The translations under genes were made by a program, and so were the position numbers. A stretch of DNA of 64,000 bases from Pseudomonas hamedanensis (GTDB lineage Bacteria > Pseudomonadota > Gammaproteobacteria > Pseudomonadales > Pseudomonadaceae): positions 3,060,501 through 3,124,500 of the forward strand of contig NZ_CP077091.1 of the NCBI RefSeq assembly GCF_014268595.2, read 5' to 3'. How positions within the stretch are numbered: position 1 is the first letter of the stretch; each line of letters starts with the position of its first letter. The notes under the pieces are model-generated. The model was not told the DNA's origin. It made no database searches and was given only the letters and a program-made list of their open reading frames with translations. This document shows, one piece after another, positions 8,366-16,867 of this stretch.

Positions 8366-10093
8366 TCAGGCAGTCACGGGTTGCTCCACCAAACGCCCGC
8401 TGTCGATCCTCACATGCCGCGGATGGAATCGTTTCAAACTGCTTCGATGGCCGACGCTGACAATGCTCAACCCGGGAATCTGATCGATCAACGCCTGATA
8501 CAACGTCGCCTCGTCTTCCTCATCCATCGCCGAAGTCGCTTCATCCATGTACAGCCATTGCGGCGCAAACAGCAGTGCACGAGCGAAGGCCAGCCGTTGT
8601 TGTTCACCGGGCGAGAGCATGCGCTGCCAGTGATTGGCTTCGTCCAGCCGCGCAACCAGATGCGGCAAGCGGCAGGTCTCGAGTACCTGTGCATAACGCT
8701 CCGGCGCGTAGATGTCGCCGGGCTGTGGATAACTTAATGCTTCACGCAGGGTGCCAATCGGCAGATAGGGTTTCTGAGGCAAAAACAGATAGCGCGCAGC
8801 CGGCAAACGGATGTTGCCGTGACCCGCCGGCCACAAATGGCCCATCGCCCGCAGCAATGTCGATTTCCCGCTGCCGGACCGACCGCTAAGCATCACCCGC
8901 TCGCCCGGCTCCACGGTCATGTCTGCACCGGTCAGCAGATGACGCCCATCGGCCAGGTCCAGGCCGAGATTGTGCACCTGCAATTCGCTGCCCTGATTCT
9001 GCACGTTGATCGCCGGGGTGCGCTGCTCGTTGTCAGTCATGGCCTGACGGAAACTCAACAGACGATCGCAAGTGGCGCGCCAGGAGGCGAGGCTCTGGTA
9101 CGCACTGATGAACCAGCTGAAACTCTCCTGAACGTTGCCGAATGCCGAGCTGATCTGCATCAGTTCACCGAGTTCGATCTTGCCGGCAAGGTAACGCGGC
9201 GAGGCAACGATAAACGGGAAAATGATCGCCGCCTGACTGTAACCGGCAGTAAAAAAGGTCAAGCGCTTGGACACCTTCATGATGTCCCAGAAATTGTGCC
9301 AGACGTTGCCAAAACGGGCGCTCAACCGTCGGTTTTCGTTCGGCTCGCCGTTGTACAGCGCGATGCTTTCGGCATTTTCGCGAATCCGCACCATGGAGAA
9401 ACGCAGGTCGGCTTCGAAACGTTGTTGTTGGTTGTTCAGGCCGATCAAGCGGCGACCGATCAAATGCGTCAGCCAGCTACCCACCACCGCATACACCAAC
9501 ACACACCAGAACATGTAACCGGGAATGGTGATGCCATAGACTTCGATGCTGCCCGAAACGCCCCAGAGAATGATCGAGAACGATACAAGGCTGACGACAT
9601 TGCGCAGCAGCCCGATACCCAGCTCAAGGGTGTTGGACGTGAAGTTGTTTAAATCTTCGGAAATCCGCTGGTCCGGGTTATCGGTATAACCGCCCTGCTC
9701 CAGCTGGTAGTAATTCTTGTCGGCGAGCCAACGAGAGAAATGCTTTTCGGTGAGCCAGGCGCGCCAGCGAATCGTCAGCATCTGGGTCAGATAAAGCCTG
9801 TACACGGCACCGATAATCGCCACGGCCGCGATGCCGCAGAAATACAGAATCAATTGCCAGAACGCCGCTTCGTCCTTCTTTTGCAGAGCGTTGTAAAAAT
9901 CCTTGTACCAGGTGTTGAACCACACCGAGATCCCCACGCTGAGCAGCGAGAGCGCGATCACTGCAATTAGCAGCGTCCAGGCCATGCCCTTCTCTTCACT
10001 GCGCCAGTACGGCGTGATGATCGCCCATACCTTGCGAAAAAACTGCCCGCGCACAGCATCGTTGACCGCGGAATATTCAGCGTTCTGATTCAT
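8366..10093 (-). CDS. ABC transporter, fused permease/ATPase, SbmA/BacA-YddA family
   Basis: A 575-residue inner-membrane protein. The first ~340 residues carry about six hydrophobic helices with SbmA/BacA-like motifs (NTWYKDFYNALQ near residue 60, RWRAWLTEKHF, YYQLEQGGYTDNPDQRISED). The C-terminal third is a nucleotide-binding domain with Walker A SGRSGSGKST, signature LSPGEQQRLAFARALL and Walker B WLYMDEATSAMD. This matches the E. coli YddA / ABCD-type layout; SbmA/BacA itself lacks the ATPase. Relatives move peptides or cobalamin/fatty-acyl compounds; the substrate here is unknown. Start ATG at 10093. A strong hairpin at 10121-10154 separates it from roxR upstream, so it probably has its own promoter or receives read-through. 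Confidence 0.88.
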   Translation of the reverse strand: MNQNAEYSAVNDAVRGQFFRKVWAIITPYWRSEEKGMAWTLLIAVIALSLLSVGISVWFNTWYKDFYNALQKKDEAAFWQLILYFCGIAAVAIIGAVYRLYLTQMLTIRWRAWLTEKHFSRWLADKNYYQLEQGGYTDNPDQRISEDLNNFTSNTLELGIGLLRNVVSLVSFSIILWGVSGSIEVYGITIPGYMFWCVLVYAVVGSWLTHLIGRRLIGLNNQQQRFEADLRFSMVRIRENAESIALYNGEPNENRRLSARFGNVWHNFWDIMKVSKRLTFFTAGYSQAAIIFPFIVASPRYLAGKIELGELMQISSAFGNVQESFSWFISAYQSLASWRATCDRLLSFRQAMTDNEQRTPAINVQNQGSELQVHNLGLDLADGRHLLTGADMTVEPGERVMLSGRSGSGKSTLLRAMGHLWPAGHGNIRLPAARYLFLPQKPYLPIGTLREALSYPQPGDIYAPERYAQVLETCRLPHLVARLDEANHWQRMLSPGEQQRLAFARALLFAPQWLYMDEATSAMDEEDEATLYQALIDQIPGLSIVSVGHRSSLKRFHPRHVRIDSGRLVEQPVTA

Positions 10094-10120
10094 GAATAAG
10101 GCTCGATAAAGAAAACAACA

Positions 10121-10154
10121 GACACGCACCGATCATAGAGGATCGGTGCGTGTC
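10121..10154 (-). terminator. Terminator of roxSR (14-bp perfect stem)
   Basis: GACACGCACCGATC and its exact complement flank a 6-base loop. On the minus strand it is followed by TGTTGTTTTC, a moderately T-rich tail. It lies 36 bases after the roxR stop and 28 bases before the exporter ATG. Confidence 0.7.
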
Positions 10155-10189
10155 ATCGCGAGGGCTGGCGATAGTCGTTCAGCGCAGGT

Positions 10190-10750
10190 TCAGCGACGAA
10201 CCGGGCGCTTCTGCAGTTTGCGCTGCAAGGTGCGGCGATGCATGCCCAGCGCACGCGCCGTGGCGGAGATGTTGCCTTCATGCTCGGTGAGCACGCGCTG
10301 GATGTGTTCCCACTGGAGGCGATCGACCGACATCGGGTTTTCCGGCACCAGACTGTCGAGGTCGGCGTGCTCGGAGAGCAACGCGGCCAGCACGTCGTCG
10401 GCATCGGCCGGTTTGCACAGATAATTGCAGGCGCCGCGCTTGATCGCCTCGACCGCAGTGGCAATGCTCGAATAACCGGTGAGAATCACCACGCGCATTT
10501 CCGGATCAAGTTCCAGCAGCTTGGGCAGCAGCACCAAACCCGAGTCGCCGTCCATTTTCAGGTCCAGCGCGGCGTAATCAGGCAGGTCGGCCTGGGCAAT
10601 GGTCAGGCCTTCTTCGGCGGAACCGGCAGTGCTGACGCGAAAGCCACGGCGGGCCATGGCGCGGGCCATGACGCGGGTGAAGGTCGCGTCGTCGTCGACC
10701 AGCAGCAGGTGCGGCAGTTCTTCGCCTTCGACTTGGATTTCGTCACTCAT
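10190..10750 (-). CDS. roxR: RoxR/RegA-type response regulator
   Basis: A 186-residue redox response regulator. The receiver domain (about 14-125) has the acidic pair Asp19/Asp20, phospho-acceptor Asp63 in ALDLKM, Thr in ILTGYSS and Lys in LCKPAD. The C-terminal Fis-like helix-turn-helix ends with GNISATARALGMHRRTLQRKLQKR. This compact layout is that of RegA/PrrA/RoxR, which in Pseudomonas controls respiratory chain genes such as the cyanide-insensitive oxidase. The ATG overlaps the end of roxS by 8 bases, so the pair is translationally coupled. A strong hairpin follows at 10121-10154. Confidence 0.93.
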   Translation of the reverse strand: MSDEIQVEGEELPHLLLVDDDATFTRVMARAMARRGFRVSTAGSAEEGLTIAQADLPDYAALDLKMDGDSGLVLLPKLLELDPEMRVVILTGYSSIATAVEAIKRGACNYLCKPADADDVLAALLSEHADLDSLVPENPMSVDRLQWEHIQRVLTEHEGNISATARALGMHRRTLQRKLQKRPVRR

Positions 10751-12005
10751 GTTGGTCTCCTCGGGCGCCGTGAGGCAGGCGCAGCTCGGTGAGCGTGCCG
10801 CCTTCCTCATGACTATAGAGTTTCACTGAGCCGCCGGCGCGTGTCACGCTGGCCTTGCTCAAAAACAGGCCCAGGCCGAAACCTTTGCCCTTGGTGGTAA
10901 AAAACGGTTTGCCGATCTGCTCGGCGATGGCCAGCGGCACACCGGCACCGTGGTCGCGGATACTGATGGTCAGGGTTTCCGAATCCCAGTCGAGCGTGAC
11001 CTGCAGATTCTCCGGGCAGGCATCGGCGGCGTTGTTCAATAGATTCAGCAACGCCTGGGTCAGATCCGGCGGCGGCGCCATGCGCGGCACGGTGCCCTGA
11101 CCGAGACGCTGGAAGCGGTAACTGGCCTCCGGGCGCATCAAGTGCCAGCGGTTCAGCGCTTCGTCGAGCCAATCGGTCACATCCTGCATTTCCACAGCCA
11201 GACGTCGGTTGGCCTCGGCGGCACGGACCAGTTGCTGCAAGGTTTCCTTGCACAGCTTGACCTGATCCTGCAGCACTTTCAGATCGTCCTGCAACAGCGG
11301 GTCCGGGTGGTCCTGCTGCATTTCCTTGAGCAACACGCTCATGGTCGCCAGCGGCGTACCCAGCTCATGCGCCGCACCAGCGGCCTGGGTCGCAACGGCA
11401 AGCAACTGCTGGTCACGCAGACCTTCTTCACGACGAATCGCGCGTAATTCTTCCTGCCGGCGCAGCTCTTCGGCCATGCGCGCGGCGAAAAACGTGATCA
11501 CCGCAGCGGCCAGCGCGAAGCTCAGCCACATGCCATAGATCTGCAGATTCTCACGGGCGACCGGCAAGGTTTCCAGTGGGTAAAACCGCGTCAGCATCAC
11601 GGTGTACAACGCCAGCGCGATACCCGACAGGATCACCGAATAACGCCACGGCAGCGTCACCGCCGCGATGGTCAGCGGCACCAGATAATAAGAAACGAAG
11701 GGATTGGTCGAACCGCCCGAGAAATACAGCAGCGCGCTGTGGATCACCAGATCGCAGGCCAGTTGCAGCGCGTATTCAAGCTCGGTCACCGGCCACGACG
11801 TGCGCAGCCGCACGGCGGTGAACGCGCACAGCAGAATCGAACAGCCCAGGGTCATCGCCAGTTGCACCCACGGCAACGGCAACAATTGCAGCCAGTAAGC
11901 CAGGCCGACAGACCCGGCCTGCGCGGCGAGCACCAGGGTGCGGATGAAAGTCAGCCGCCAGAGGTTCTGGCGAGTGGCGGAAGTCAGTTGTACGGGGGCG
12001 AGCAT
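10743..12005 (-). CDS. roxS: RoxS/RegB-type redox sensor histidine kinase
   Basis: A 420-residue membrane kinase with about six N-terminal transmembrane helices (20-175). The loop GGSTNPF at 97-103 is the conserved RegB-type quinone-binding motif. The H-box AAHELGTPLATM places the phospho-acceptor at His213; the ATPase domain has the N-box LLNLLNNAADA, DHGAGVP and a GFGLGLFLSKA G-box. It senses the redox state of the quinone pool and phosphorylates the downstream RoxR. The start ATG at 12005 gives MLAPVQLTSATRQN; the frame is open further upstream but the extension does not look like protein. Confidence 0.92.
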   Translation of the reverse strand: MLAPVQLTSATRQNLWRLTFIRTLVLAAQAGSVGLAYWLQLLPLPWVQLAMTLGCSILLCAFTAVRLRTSWPVTELEYALQLACDLVIHSALLYFSGGSTNPFVSYYLVPLTIAAVTLPWRYSVILSGIALALYTVMLTRFYPLETLPVARENLQIYGMWLSFALAAAVITFFAARMAEELRRQEELRAIRREEGLRDQQLLAVATQAAGAAHELGTPLATMSVLLKEMQQDHPDPLLQDDLKVLQDQVKLCKETLQQLVRAAEANRRLAVEMQDVTDWLDEALNRWHLMRPEASYRFQRLGQGTVPRMAPPPDLTQALLNLLNNAADACPENLQVTLDWDSETLTISIRDHGAGVPLAIAEQIGKPFFTTKGKGFGLGLFLSKASVTRAGGSVKLYSHEEGGTLTELRLPHGARGDQHE

Positions 12006-12153
12006 GAGCTCTCCTGATGAGCGCTCCAGGCGGATCGCACGGAGTATAACCAAGGCGCGGGCGTGAGAGGCGAAAGTGCGGCAAACGACCACATGGCGAC
12101 GATGGAGAATTCATCTGAGTTGAAGAAAATTCCGAGGGCTATCGGAGATCAAT

Positions 12154-12287
12154 TGTGGCGAGGGGATTTATCCCCGCTGGGTGGCGGAGCCGCCCCAAAT
12201 CATGCGACCTCATTTAATCAGACATACCGCATCAGCCGGATTTGCGACTGCTGCGCAGCCGAACGGGGATAAATCCCCTCGCCACAA
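12154..12287. repeat. REP pair, GTGGCGAGGGGATTTATCCCC type
   Basis: Inverted pair of GTGGCGAGGGGATTTATCCC units with a ~90-base GC-rich spacer. It takes up the middle of the 422-base gap between roxS and the SIMPL gene; the rest of the gap shows no gene. Confidence 0.88.
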
Positions 12288-12427
12288 AAGCTCATCCGAC
12301 TCAGGTTCTGCGGTGGGCCGCGGCATCTGTATAGAAGTTGTAACTGGGCGAACCGGATCATAAAAGCTAGAGTCTGATGGTTCACGCAGGCCCGACCCGA
12401 CACCTGCGCCTCATTCAAGGAGCCTTC

Positions 12428-13144
12428 ATGCACACCTTTCGCCGCAGCGCCGCCCTCCTCGCCCTGACCGTCGGCAGCGTCGCCAGCCTTCCGGCCCTGG
12501 CCGCCGATGAGCTGCATTACAACCAGATTTCCCTGCGCGCCGAAGTCAGCCAGGAAGTGGCCCGCGACCAGATGATCGTGACGCTCTACACCGAAGAGCA
12601 GAACACCGACCCGGCCAAACTCGCCGCTGCCATCAGCACCACCATGAACAAGGCAACCGCCCAGGCCAAACAAGTCAAAGACATCACCCTGCGCACCGGC
12701 AGCCGCAACAGCTACCCGATCTACGACACCAAGGGCCAGAAAATCACTGGCTGGCGCGAACGCGCCGAACTGCGCCTGGAAAGCACCGACTTCGCCGCCC
12801 TGTCCAAACTCACCGGCGAGCTGCTGACCGACCTGAAAATGGGCGGCATGGACTTCGCCATCGCCGACCCGACCCGCAAGGCCAGCGAAGATCAGTTGCT
12901 CAAAGAAGCCGTCACCGCCTTCAAGGCCCGCGCGCAACTGGCCACCGATGCTTTGGGCGGCAAGGGCTACAAAATCGTCAACCTGAACCTCAACAGCAAC
13001 GGTTATCCACAACCCTACCTGCGCGCGCCGATGATGATGAAAGCCGCCGCCATGGATTCCGCACCGGTCACTCCGGAAGTTGAAGCCGGCACCAGTCAGG
13101 TGAGCATGACCGCTGATGGTTCGATTGAAGTGTTGATGCAGTGA
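12428..13144 (+). CDS. Periplasmic SIMPL (DUF541) domain protein
   Basis: A 238-residue exported protein. The N-terminus MHTFRRSAALLALTVGSV...PALAADEL is a clear Sec signal peptide with cleavage near residue 25. The remainder is a SIMPL/DUF541 domain, beginning NQISLRAEVSQEVARDQM and ending SQVSMTADGSIEVLMQ. Family members form periplasmic or outer-membrane assemblies linked to stress tolerance, but the biochemical role is not known. The ATG at 12428 follows AAGGAG by 6 bases. A gene of this type sits beside roxSR in P. aeruginosa too (from memory). A good terminator follows directly. Confidence 0.85.
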   Translation: MHTFRRSAALLALTVGSVASLPALAADELHYNQISLRAEVSQEVARDQMIVTLYTEEQNTDPAKLAAAISTTMNKATAQAKQVKDITLRTGSRNSYPIYDTKGQKITGWRERAELRLESTDFAALSKLTGELLTDLKMGGMDFAIADPTRKASEDQLLKEAVTAFKARAQLATDALGGKGYKIVNLNLNSNGYPQPYLRAPMMMKAAAMDSAPVTPEVEAGTSQVSMTADGSIEVLMQ

Positions 13145-13166
13145 TTTGAGTTTGGCTGAATGAAGG

Positions 13167-13199
13167 ACCGGCAATCAGTGGATGGTTGCCGGTTTTTTT
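13167..13199 (+). terminator. Rho-independent terminator after SIMPL gene
   Basis: ACCGGCAA / TTGCCGGT stem with an 11-base loop and a run of seven T, 22 bases after the stop codon. Confidence 0.9.
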
Positions 13200-13230
13200 G
13201 TGCCTGGGATTTGTAGTGAATGATCCACCC

Positions 13231-13314
13231 CTATCGCTGGCAAGCCAGCTCCCACAGGTTTGTAGTGTTTTGAAAATCGCATATACCCCTGTGGGAGCGG
13301 GCTTGCCCGCGAAA
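13231..13314. repeat. Mixed REP pair
   Basis: ATCGCTGGCAAGCCAGCTCC on the left faces TGTGGGAGCGGGCTTGCCCG on the right. The two halves differ in the inner palindrome, so this is a pair of related but not identical REP subtypes. Confidence 0.85.
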
Positions 13315-13340
13315 AACGATAACGCGGTGGCCCTGACTGA

Positions 13341-13703
13341 TTACGTACGCGGATCAACCCGATCCAGCGCCCGATTTACCGCCAGCTCCGCCAGCATGAT
13401 GATTTGCTGAATCGCCAGCGCCGTATTGCGCTGCGGACGACCGAGCTGATCGGCGAAATCGCTCGCCAGCGTGTTGGCTGAAGCGAGGGATTCACAGGCA
13501 TGGGCCAGCAGGCTTTCGGTGTCGATGTCTGGCTGGATCACAAACATTGTGCTGGGTGGATAGGTTTTGCTGGGTGGAGGGCAGAGATAGAAATCGAGGG
13601 CACGCTTGATGGCTTCGCGGTTTTTCGCCTGATCGTCGGCGCGGATGGCTTCTTCGAGGGGAGTTGGGGATTCTAGGGGTGGATCGGGGACAGGTTTTGA
13701 CAT
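13341..13703 (-). CDS. DUF6124 family small protein
   Basis: A 120-residue cytoplasmic protein with a Pro-rich N-terminus (SKPVPDPPLESPTP), a central NREAIKRALDFYL helix and a Leu/Ala-rich helical C-terminal half (LLAHACESLASANTLASDFADQLG, then NTALAIQQIIMLAELAVNRALDRV). This matches the small DUF6124 family that is common, often in several copies, in Pseudomonas. No function is established. The start ATG at 13703 is clear but its ribosome site is weak. It stands alone, divergent from the long gap that follows. Confidence 0.75.
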   Translation of the reverse strand: MSKPVPDPPLESPTPLEEAIRADDQAKNREAIKRALDFYLCPPPSKTYPPSTMFVIQPDIDTESLLAHACESLASANTLASDFADQLGRPQRNTALAIQQIIMLAELAVNRALDRVDPRT

Positions 13704-14054
13704 TGGAGCGATCTCTTGGTTGTAGCCAACACTTGTCGTTTCTCACGCGACGAAGAGGTGGCAGCTGTATGCGGAGTGAGAAACCGGTGAGATCAACCCG
13801 GCCGAACCGAAGTCCGCCCGCACACAGCCGCCATAAAACTACGCAGCAGCAAATTAGCTGGCGCGGATTATGGTTGTACTCGTGTTGGATTAAAACATCT
13901 CAACGGATTCTCACATCCGATCGCTGAACCTTCAGCGACAGATAAAGCCTAGTGATCGCACGTCCGACGGACAACCTGAAAACCTTGTGGGAAGGTTCGG
14001 GTAATTTCGCATCGGATTTAAACAATCCCAAGTCATCGGTTGCCTGAAAGGGCC
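13704..14054. other. Intergenic stretch without recognisable gene
   Basis: Nothing coding is supported here. It presumably holds the promoter of the DUF6124 gene. A perfect 8-bp palindrome TCGCTGAA-CC-TTCAGCGA at 13922-13939 could be an operator or short hairpin. Confidence 0.4.
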
Positions 14055-14551
14055 TCATCGCGAGCAGGCTCACTCCTACAATGGGATCGAGTACATCCCC
14101 AAAATCAGGTCGGCTGTCAGGCCGCCTTCGCGAGCAGGCTCGCTCCCACAGAAAAGCAAAGCAGCGCAGCTGCCCGCGGCAAAGCCGCCCCACTCAACAA
14201 TGAGCGTTAGCTCGAGTACCGCTCTTGATCTTGATCCACGGGCGACGTCGGAAGGCTGAGCGCAGGGATTGATCCGGGCGTGGGAGCGCAGCGACCGTTC
14301 GACGAAGTCGAACACAGCGGTAGGAGGTGCAGCGAAGCAAACCGGAAACGCTGCGCCCGGATCAATCCCGCAGCGAAGGAACCCGAGCCTGCGAGGGCCG
14401 AACGCAGGAGCAAGCCTTTTCGGTTACCTTTTCGGCGTTTGGAAAAGGTGACTCGCCGTAAGGGCGAAACCGCCAGCCGCACTACCGCAAAAAACGGATA
14501 TTCACCCCAAACCCCAAGAGCATCGCCGGCCCAAAGGCCGCCAAGCCCCAA
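14055..14551. repeat. Long structured repeat element, copy 1
   Basis: About 497 bases closely matching 27959-28450. It opens with two direct REP units (14055-14081, 14124-14151), followed by a non-coding core. The core contains a 16-bp stem GGGATTGATCCGGGCG (14265-14280) with 14354-14369, enclosing hairpin A (14297-14313, GTTCGAC-GAA-GTCGAAC). Downstream are CCTGCG/CGCAGG (14388-14406), hairpin B (14423-14452), hairpin C (14453-14467, TCGCC-GTAAG-GGCGA) and CGGCC-CAAA-GGCCG near the end. Between copies the stems change in pairs so that base pairing is kept. I do not recognise it as a named RNA family. Confidence 0.85.
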
Positions 14552-14940
14552 AGGTGCCACCAATCGAAACACCCAGTTGCACCAAGTAAAACTCCCCAAT
14601 CCCGCCCCCCAAACCACCCCACCCCAGCCAACCCCGGAAACCCCTCAAGCCCGCCCCTACCGAACGGTATAAATAAGTAACACCAAGCCCCAGCCCAGCG
14701 CACACAACGTGACCAGCGCACCACTTTGGTGCCACGAATGCACCGCAAAAACCACCCGCAAACGGTCAAATGCGTCAAAAGTTATACGGATGCGACATTA
14801 AGGTACGTTCGTGCCACCGTTTAACGCCGCCGACCGCTCTGGATCTTGCATTGGGTATGGGGCCTGCATAAGTATCCGCAGGCACGACTCACGAGGTCGT
14901 ACCTCACAACTAAAAAATGACAACAAATCATGAGGCCAAC
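14552..14940. other. C-rich intergenic leader upstream of first dppA
   Basis: No gene is supported. The plus strand from about 14490 to 14665 is G-poor and full of C-runs; the minus strand of 14594-14644 can form a G-quadruplex. The part nearest the gene (about 14780-14940) presumably holds the promoter, which I could not place. Confidence 0.45.
14594..14644 (-). other. Potential G-quadruplex tract (minus strand)
   Basis: On the minus strand, seven runs of three to six G (complement of 14641-14644, 14632-14635, 14622-14625, 14617-14620, 14605-14610, 14601-14603, 14594-14597) are separated by loops of 1-6 bases, which satisfies the usual G4 pattern. Confidence 0.6.
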
Positions 14941-16566
14941 ATGCTTAAACACGCGGTCATTCCGTTTCTAGTCGGCGCAGGCTTGTTAGCCTCCGCACCC
15001 TTCGCAACCGCTGCGACTAACCTGGTGTTCTGCTCCGAAGGGAGCCCGGCCGGATTCGACCCAGGCCAGTACACCACCGGAACCGACTTCGACGCCTCAG
15101 CCGAAACCATGTTCAACCGCCTGACCCAGTTCGAGCGCGGCGGCACCGCCGTGATTCCTGGTCTGGCGACCAAATGGGACATTTCCGACGATGGCCTGAC
15201 TTACACCTTCCACCTGCGCGAAGGCGTCAAGTTCCACACCACTCCGTATTTCAAGCCGACTCGTGAATTCAACGCCGACGACGTGCTGTTTACGTTCAAC
15301 CGCATGATCAACAAGGACGACCCGTTCCGTAAGGCGTACCCGACCGAATTCCCGTACTTCACCGACATGGGGATGGACACCAACATCACCAAGATCGATA
15401 AAGTCGACGACCACACCGTCAAGTTCACCCTGAAAGAAGTCGACGCCGCGTTCATCCAGAACCTGGCCATGAGCTTCGCCTCGGTGCAGTCCGCCGAATA
15501 CGCTGCTCAGTTGCTCAAGGATGGCAAAGCCGCCGACATCAACCAGAAGCCGATCGGCACTGGCCCGTTCGTGTTCAAGAGCTACCAGAAAGACTCGAAC
15601 ATCCGTTACACCGGCAACAAGGATTACTGGAAACCTGAAGACGTGAAGATCGACAACCTGATCTTCGCCATCACCACCGACCCGTCGGTGCGCATCCAGA
15701 AGCTGAAGAAGAACGAGTGCCAGGTCACCCTGTTCCCACGCCCGGCCGATCTGAAAGCGCTGAAAGAAGACAAGTCGCTGAAGATGCCTGACCAGGCCGG
15801 CTTCAACCTCGGCTACATCGCCTACAACGTGATGGACAAGGTCAAGGGCAGCAACGAGCCAAACCCGCTGGCTGACCTGCGCGTACGCCAGGCGCTGGAC
15901 ATGGCCGTGAACAAGCCGCAGATCATCGATTCGGTTTACCAGGGCGCCGGCCAGCTGGCCGTCAACGCCATGCCGCCGACCCAGTGGTCCTACGACACCA
16001 CCATCAAAGACGCCAAGTACGACCCTGAGAAAGCCAAACAGCTGCTCAAGGAAGCTGGCGTCAAGGAAGGCACCGAGATCGTCCTGTGGGCGATGCCGGT
16101 CCAGCGTCCGTACAACCCGAATGCCAAACTGATGGCCGAAATGCTCCAGTCCGACTGGGCCAAGATCGGTCTGAAAGTGAAGATCACCAGCTACGAATGG
16201 GGCGAGTACATCAAGCGCTCCAAAGGTGGTGAGAACCAGGCCATGATCATTGGCTGGAGCGGTGACAATGGTGACCCGGACAACTGGCTCAACGTGTTGT
16301 TCGGCTGCGACTCGCTGAGCGGCAACAACTTCTCCAAGTGGTGCGACAAGAAGTTCGACGGTCTGGTGAAAGAAGCCAAACGTACCACCGACCAGGGCAA
16401 GCGCACCGAGCTGTACAAACAGGCGCAACACGTCCTCAAAGATGCAGTTCCCATGACACCTATCGCTCACTCGACGGTGTATCAACCCATGCGCGCCAAC
16501 GTGCAGGACTTCAAGATCAGCCCGTTCGGCTTGAACTCCTTCTACGGCGTCAGCGTCAGCAAATAA
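14941..16566 (+). CDS. Dipeptide ABC transporter periplasmic binding protein (DppA-like) 1
   Basis: A 541-residue class-C (SBP family 5) solute-binding protein. Residues 1-25 are a signal peptide (VGAGLLASAPFATAA). The mature part starts TNLVFCSEGSPAGFDPGQYT and carries the family pattern GLATKWDISDDGLTYTFHLR and IGTGPFVFKSY. The ATG at 14941 follows GAGG by 5 bases. It is about 80% alike by eye to the next gene, and the two form a tandem pair ahead of an OprD-type porin, a third DppA and dppBCDF, as in P. aeruginosa PA4496-PA4506. It probably delivers particular di- or tripeptides to the shared DppBCDF pump. It has its own terminator. Confidence 0.92.
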   Translation: MLKHAVIPFLVGAGLLASAPFATAATNLVFCSEGSPAGFDPGQYTTGTDFDASAETMFNRLTQFERGGTAVIPGLATKWDISDDGLTYTFHLREGVKFHTTPYFKPTREFNADDVLFTFNRMINKDDPFRKAYPTEFPYFTDMGMDTNITKIDKVDDHTVKFTLKEVDAAFIQNLAMSFASVQSAEYAAQLLKDGKAADINQKPIGTGPFVFKSYQKDSNIRYTGNKDYWKPEDVKIDNLIFAITTDPSVRIQKLKKNECQVTLFPRPADLKALKEDKSLKMPDQAGFNLGYIAYNVMDKVKGSNEPNPLADLRVRQALDMAVNKPQIIDSVYQGAGQLAVNAMPPTQWSYDTTIKDAKYDPEKAKQLLKEAGVKEGTEIVLWAMPVQRPYNPNAKLMAEMLQSDWAKIGLKVKITSYEWGEYIKRSKGGENQAMIIGWSGDNGDPDNWLNVLFGCDSLSGNNFSKWCDKKFDGLVKEAKRTTDQGKRTELYKQAQHVLKDAVPMTPIAHSTVYQPMRANVQDFKISPFGLNSFYGVSVSK

Positions 16567-16573
16567 GGCACTG

Positions 16574-16606
16574 CAACGGCGACGTTTCTGACGTCGCCGT
16601 TGTTTT
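16574..16606 (+). terminator. Terminator after first dppA
   Basis: Perfect 12-bp stem CAACGGCGACGT / ACGTCGCCGTTG with a 5-base loop and TTTT, 7 bases after the stop. Confidence 0.9.
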
Positions 16607-16867
16607 ACCTGCCGTGAATTAGGAAATTGCCTACACCTACTTCTGTTGCAGATAACTGCATCGCATAGAACGTGTCGCCTTTTCCTACGAGTATTCAGGC
16701 AATTACGCATTTACTGCCAGTAGTACGGTCCCTACCGTCGCTTACTGACCAGTGGCTGCGTGGGCTATCGGTTTTGCCGTACGTATTGGATTGAGCTCAA
16801 TGTGGCCACAACGTCTCTGGATTGAGACCGCGGCGCATTGCACAACACTAAAAAAAGAGGGAGCGTC
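16607..16867. other. Spacer between the two dppA-like genes
   Basis: About 260 bases with no gene. Presumably contains the promoter of the second binding-protein gene; no convincing -35/-10 pair was identified. An A-rich stretch CACTAAAAAAAGAGG lies just before the start codon. Confidence 0.35.

Noticed and set aside
12218..13174. Antisense open frame over the SIMPL gene
   Set aside because: The plus-strand protein has a signal peptide, a good ribosome site and domain features; the antisense frame has none.
14207..14617. Open frames across structured element copy 1 (and similar ones in copy 2)
   Set aside because: Differences between copies follow base pairing and include frame-changing indels, and no ribosome site is present, so protein coding is unlikely.
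14734..14752. Sigma-54-like GG-N10-GC site before the first dppA
   Set aside because: Only partial agreement with TGGCACG-N4-TTGCW, and it is about 190 bases from the start codon.
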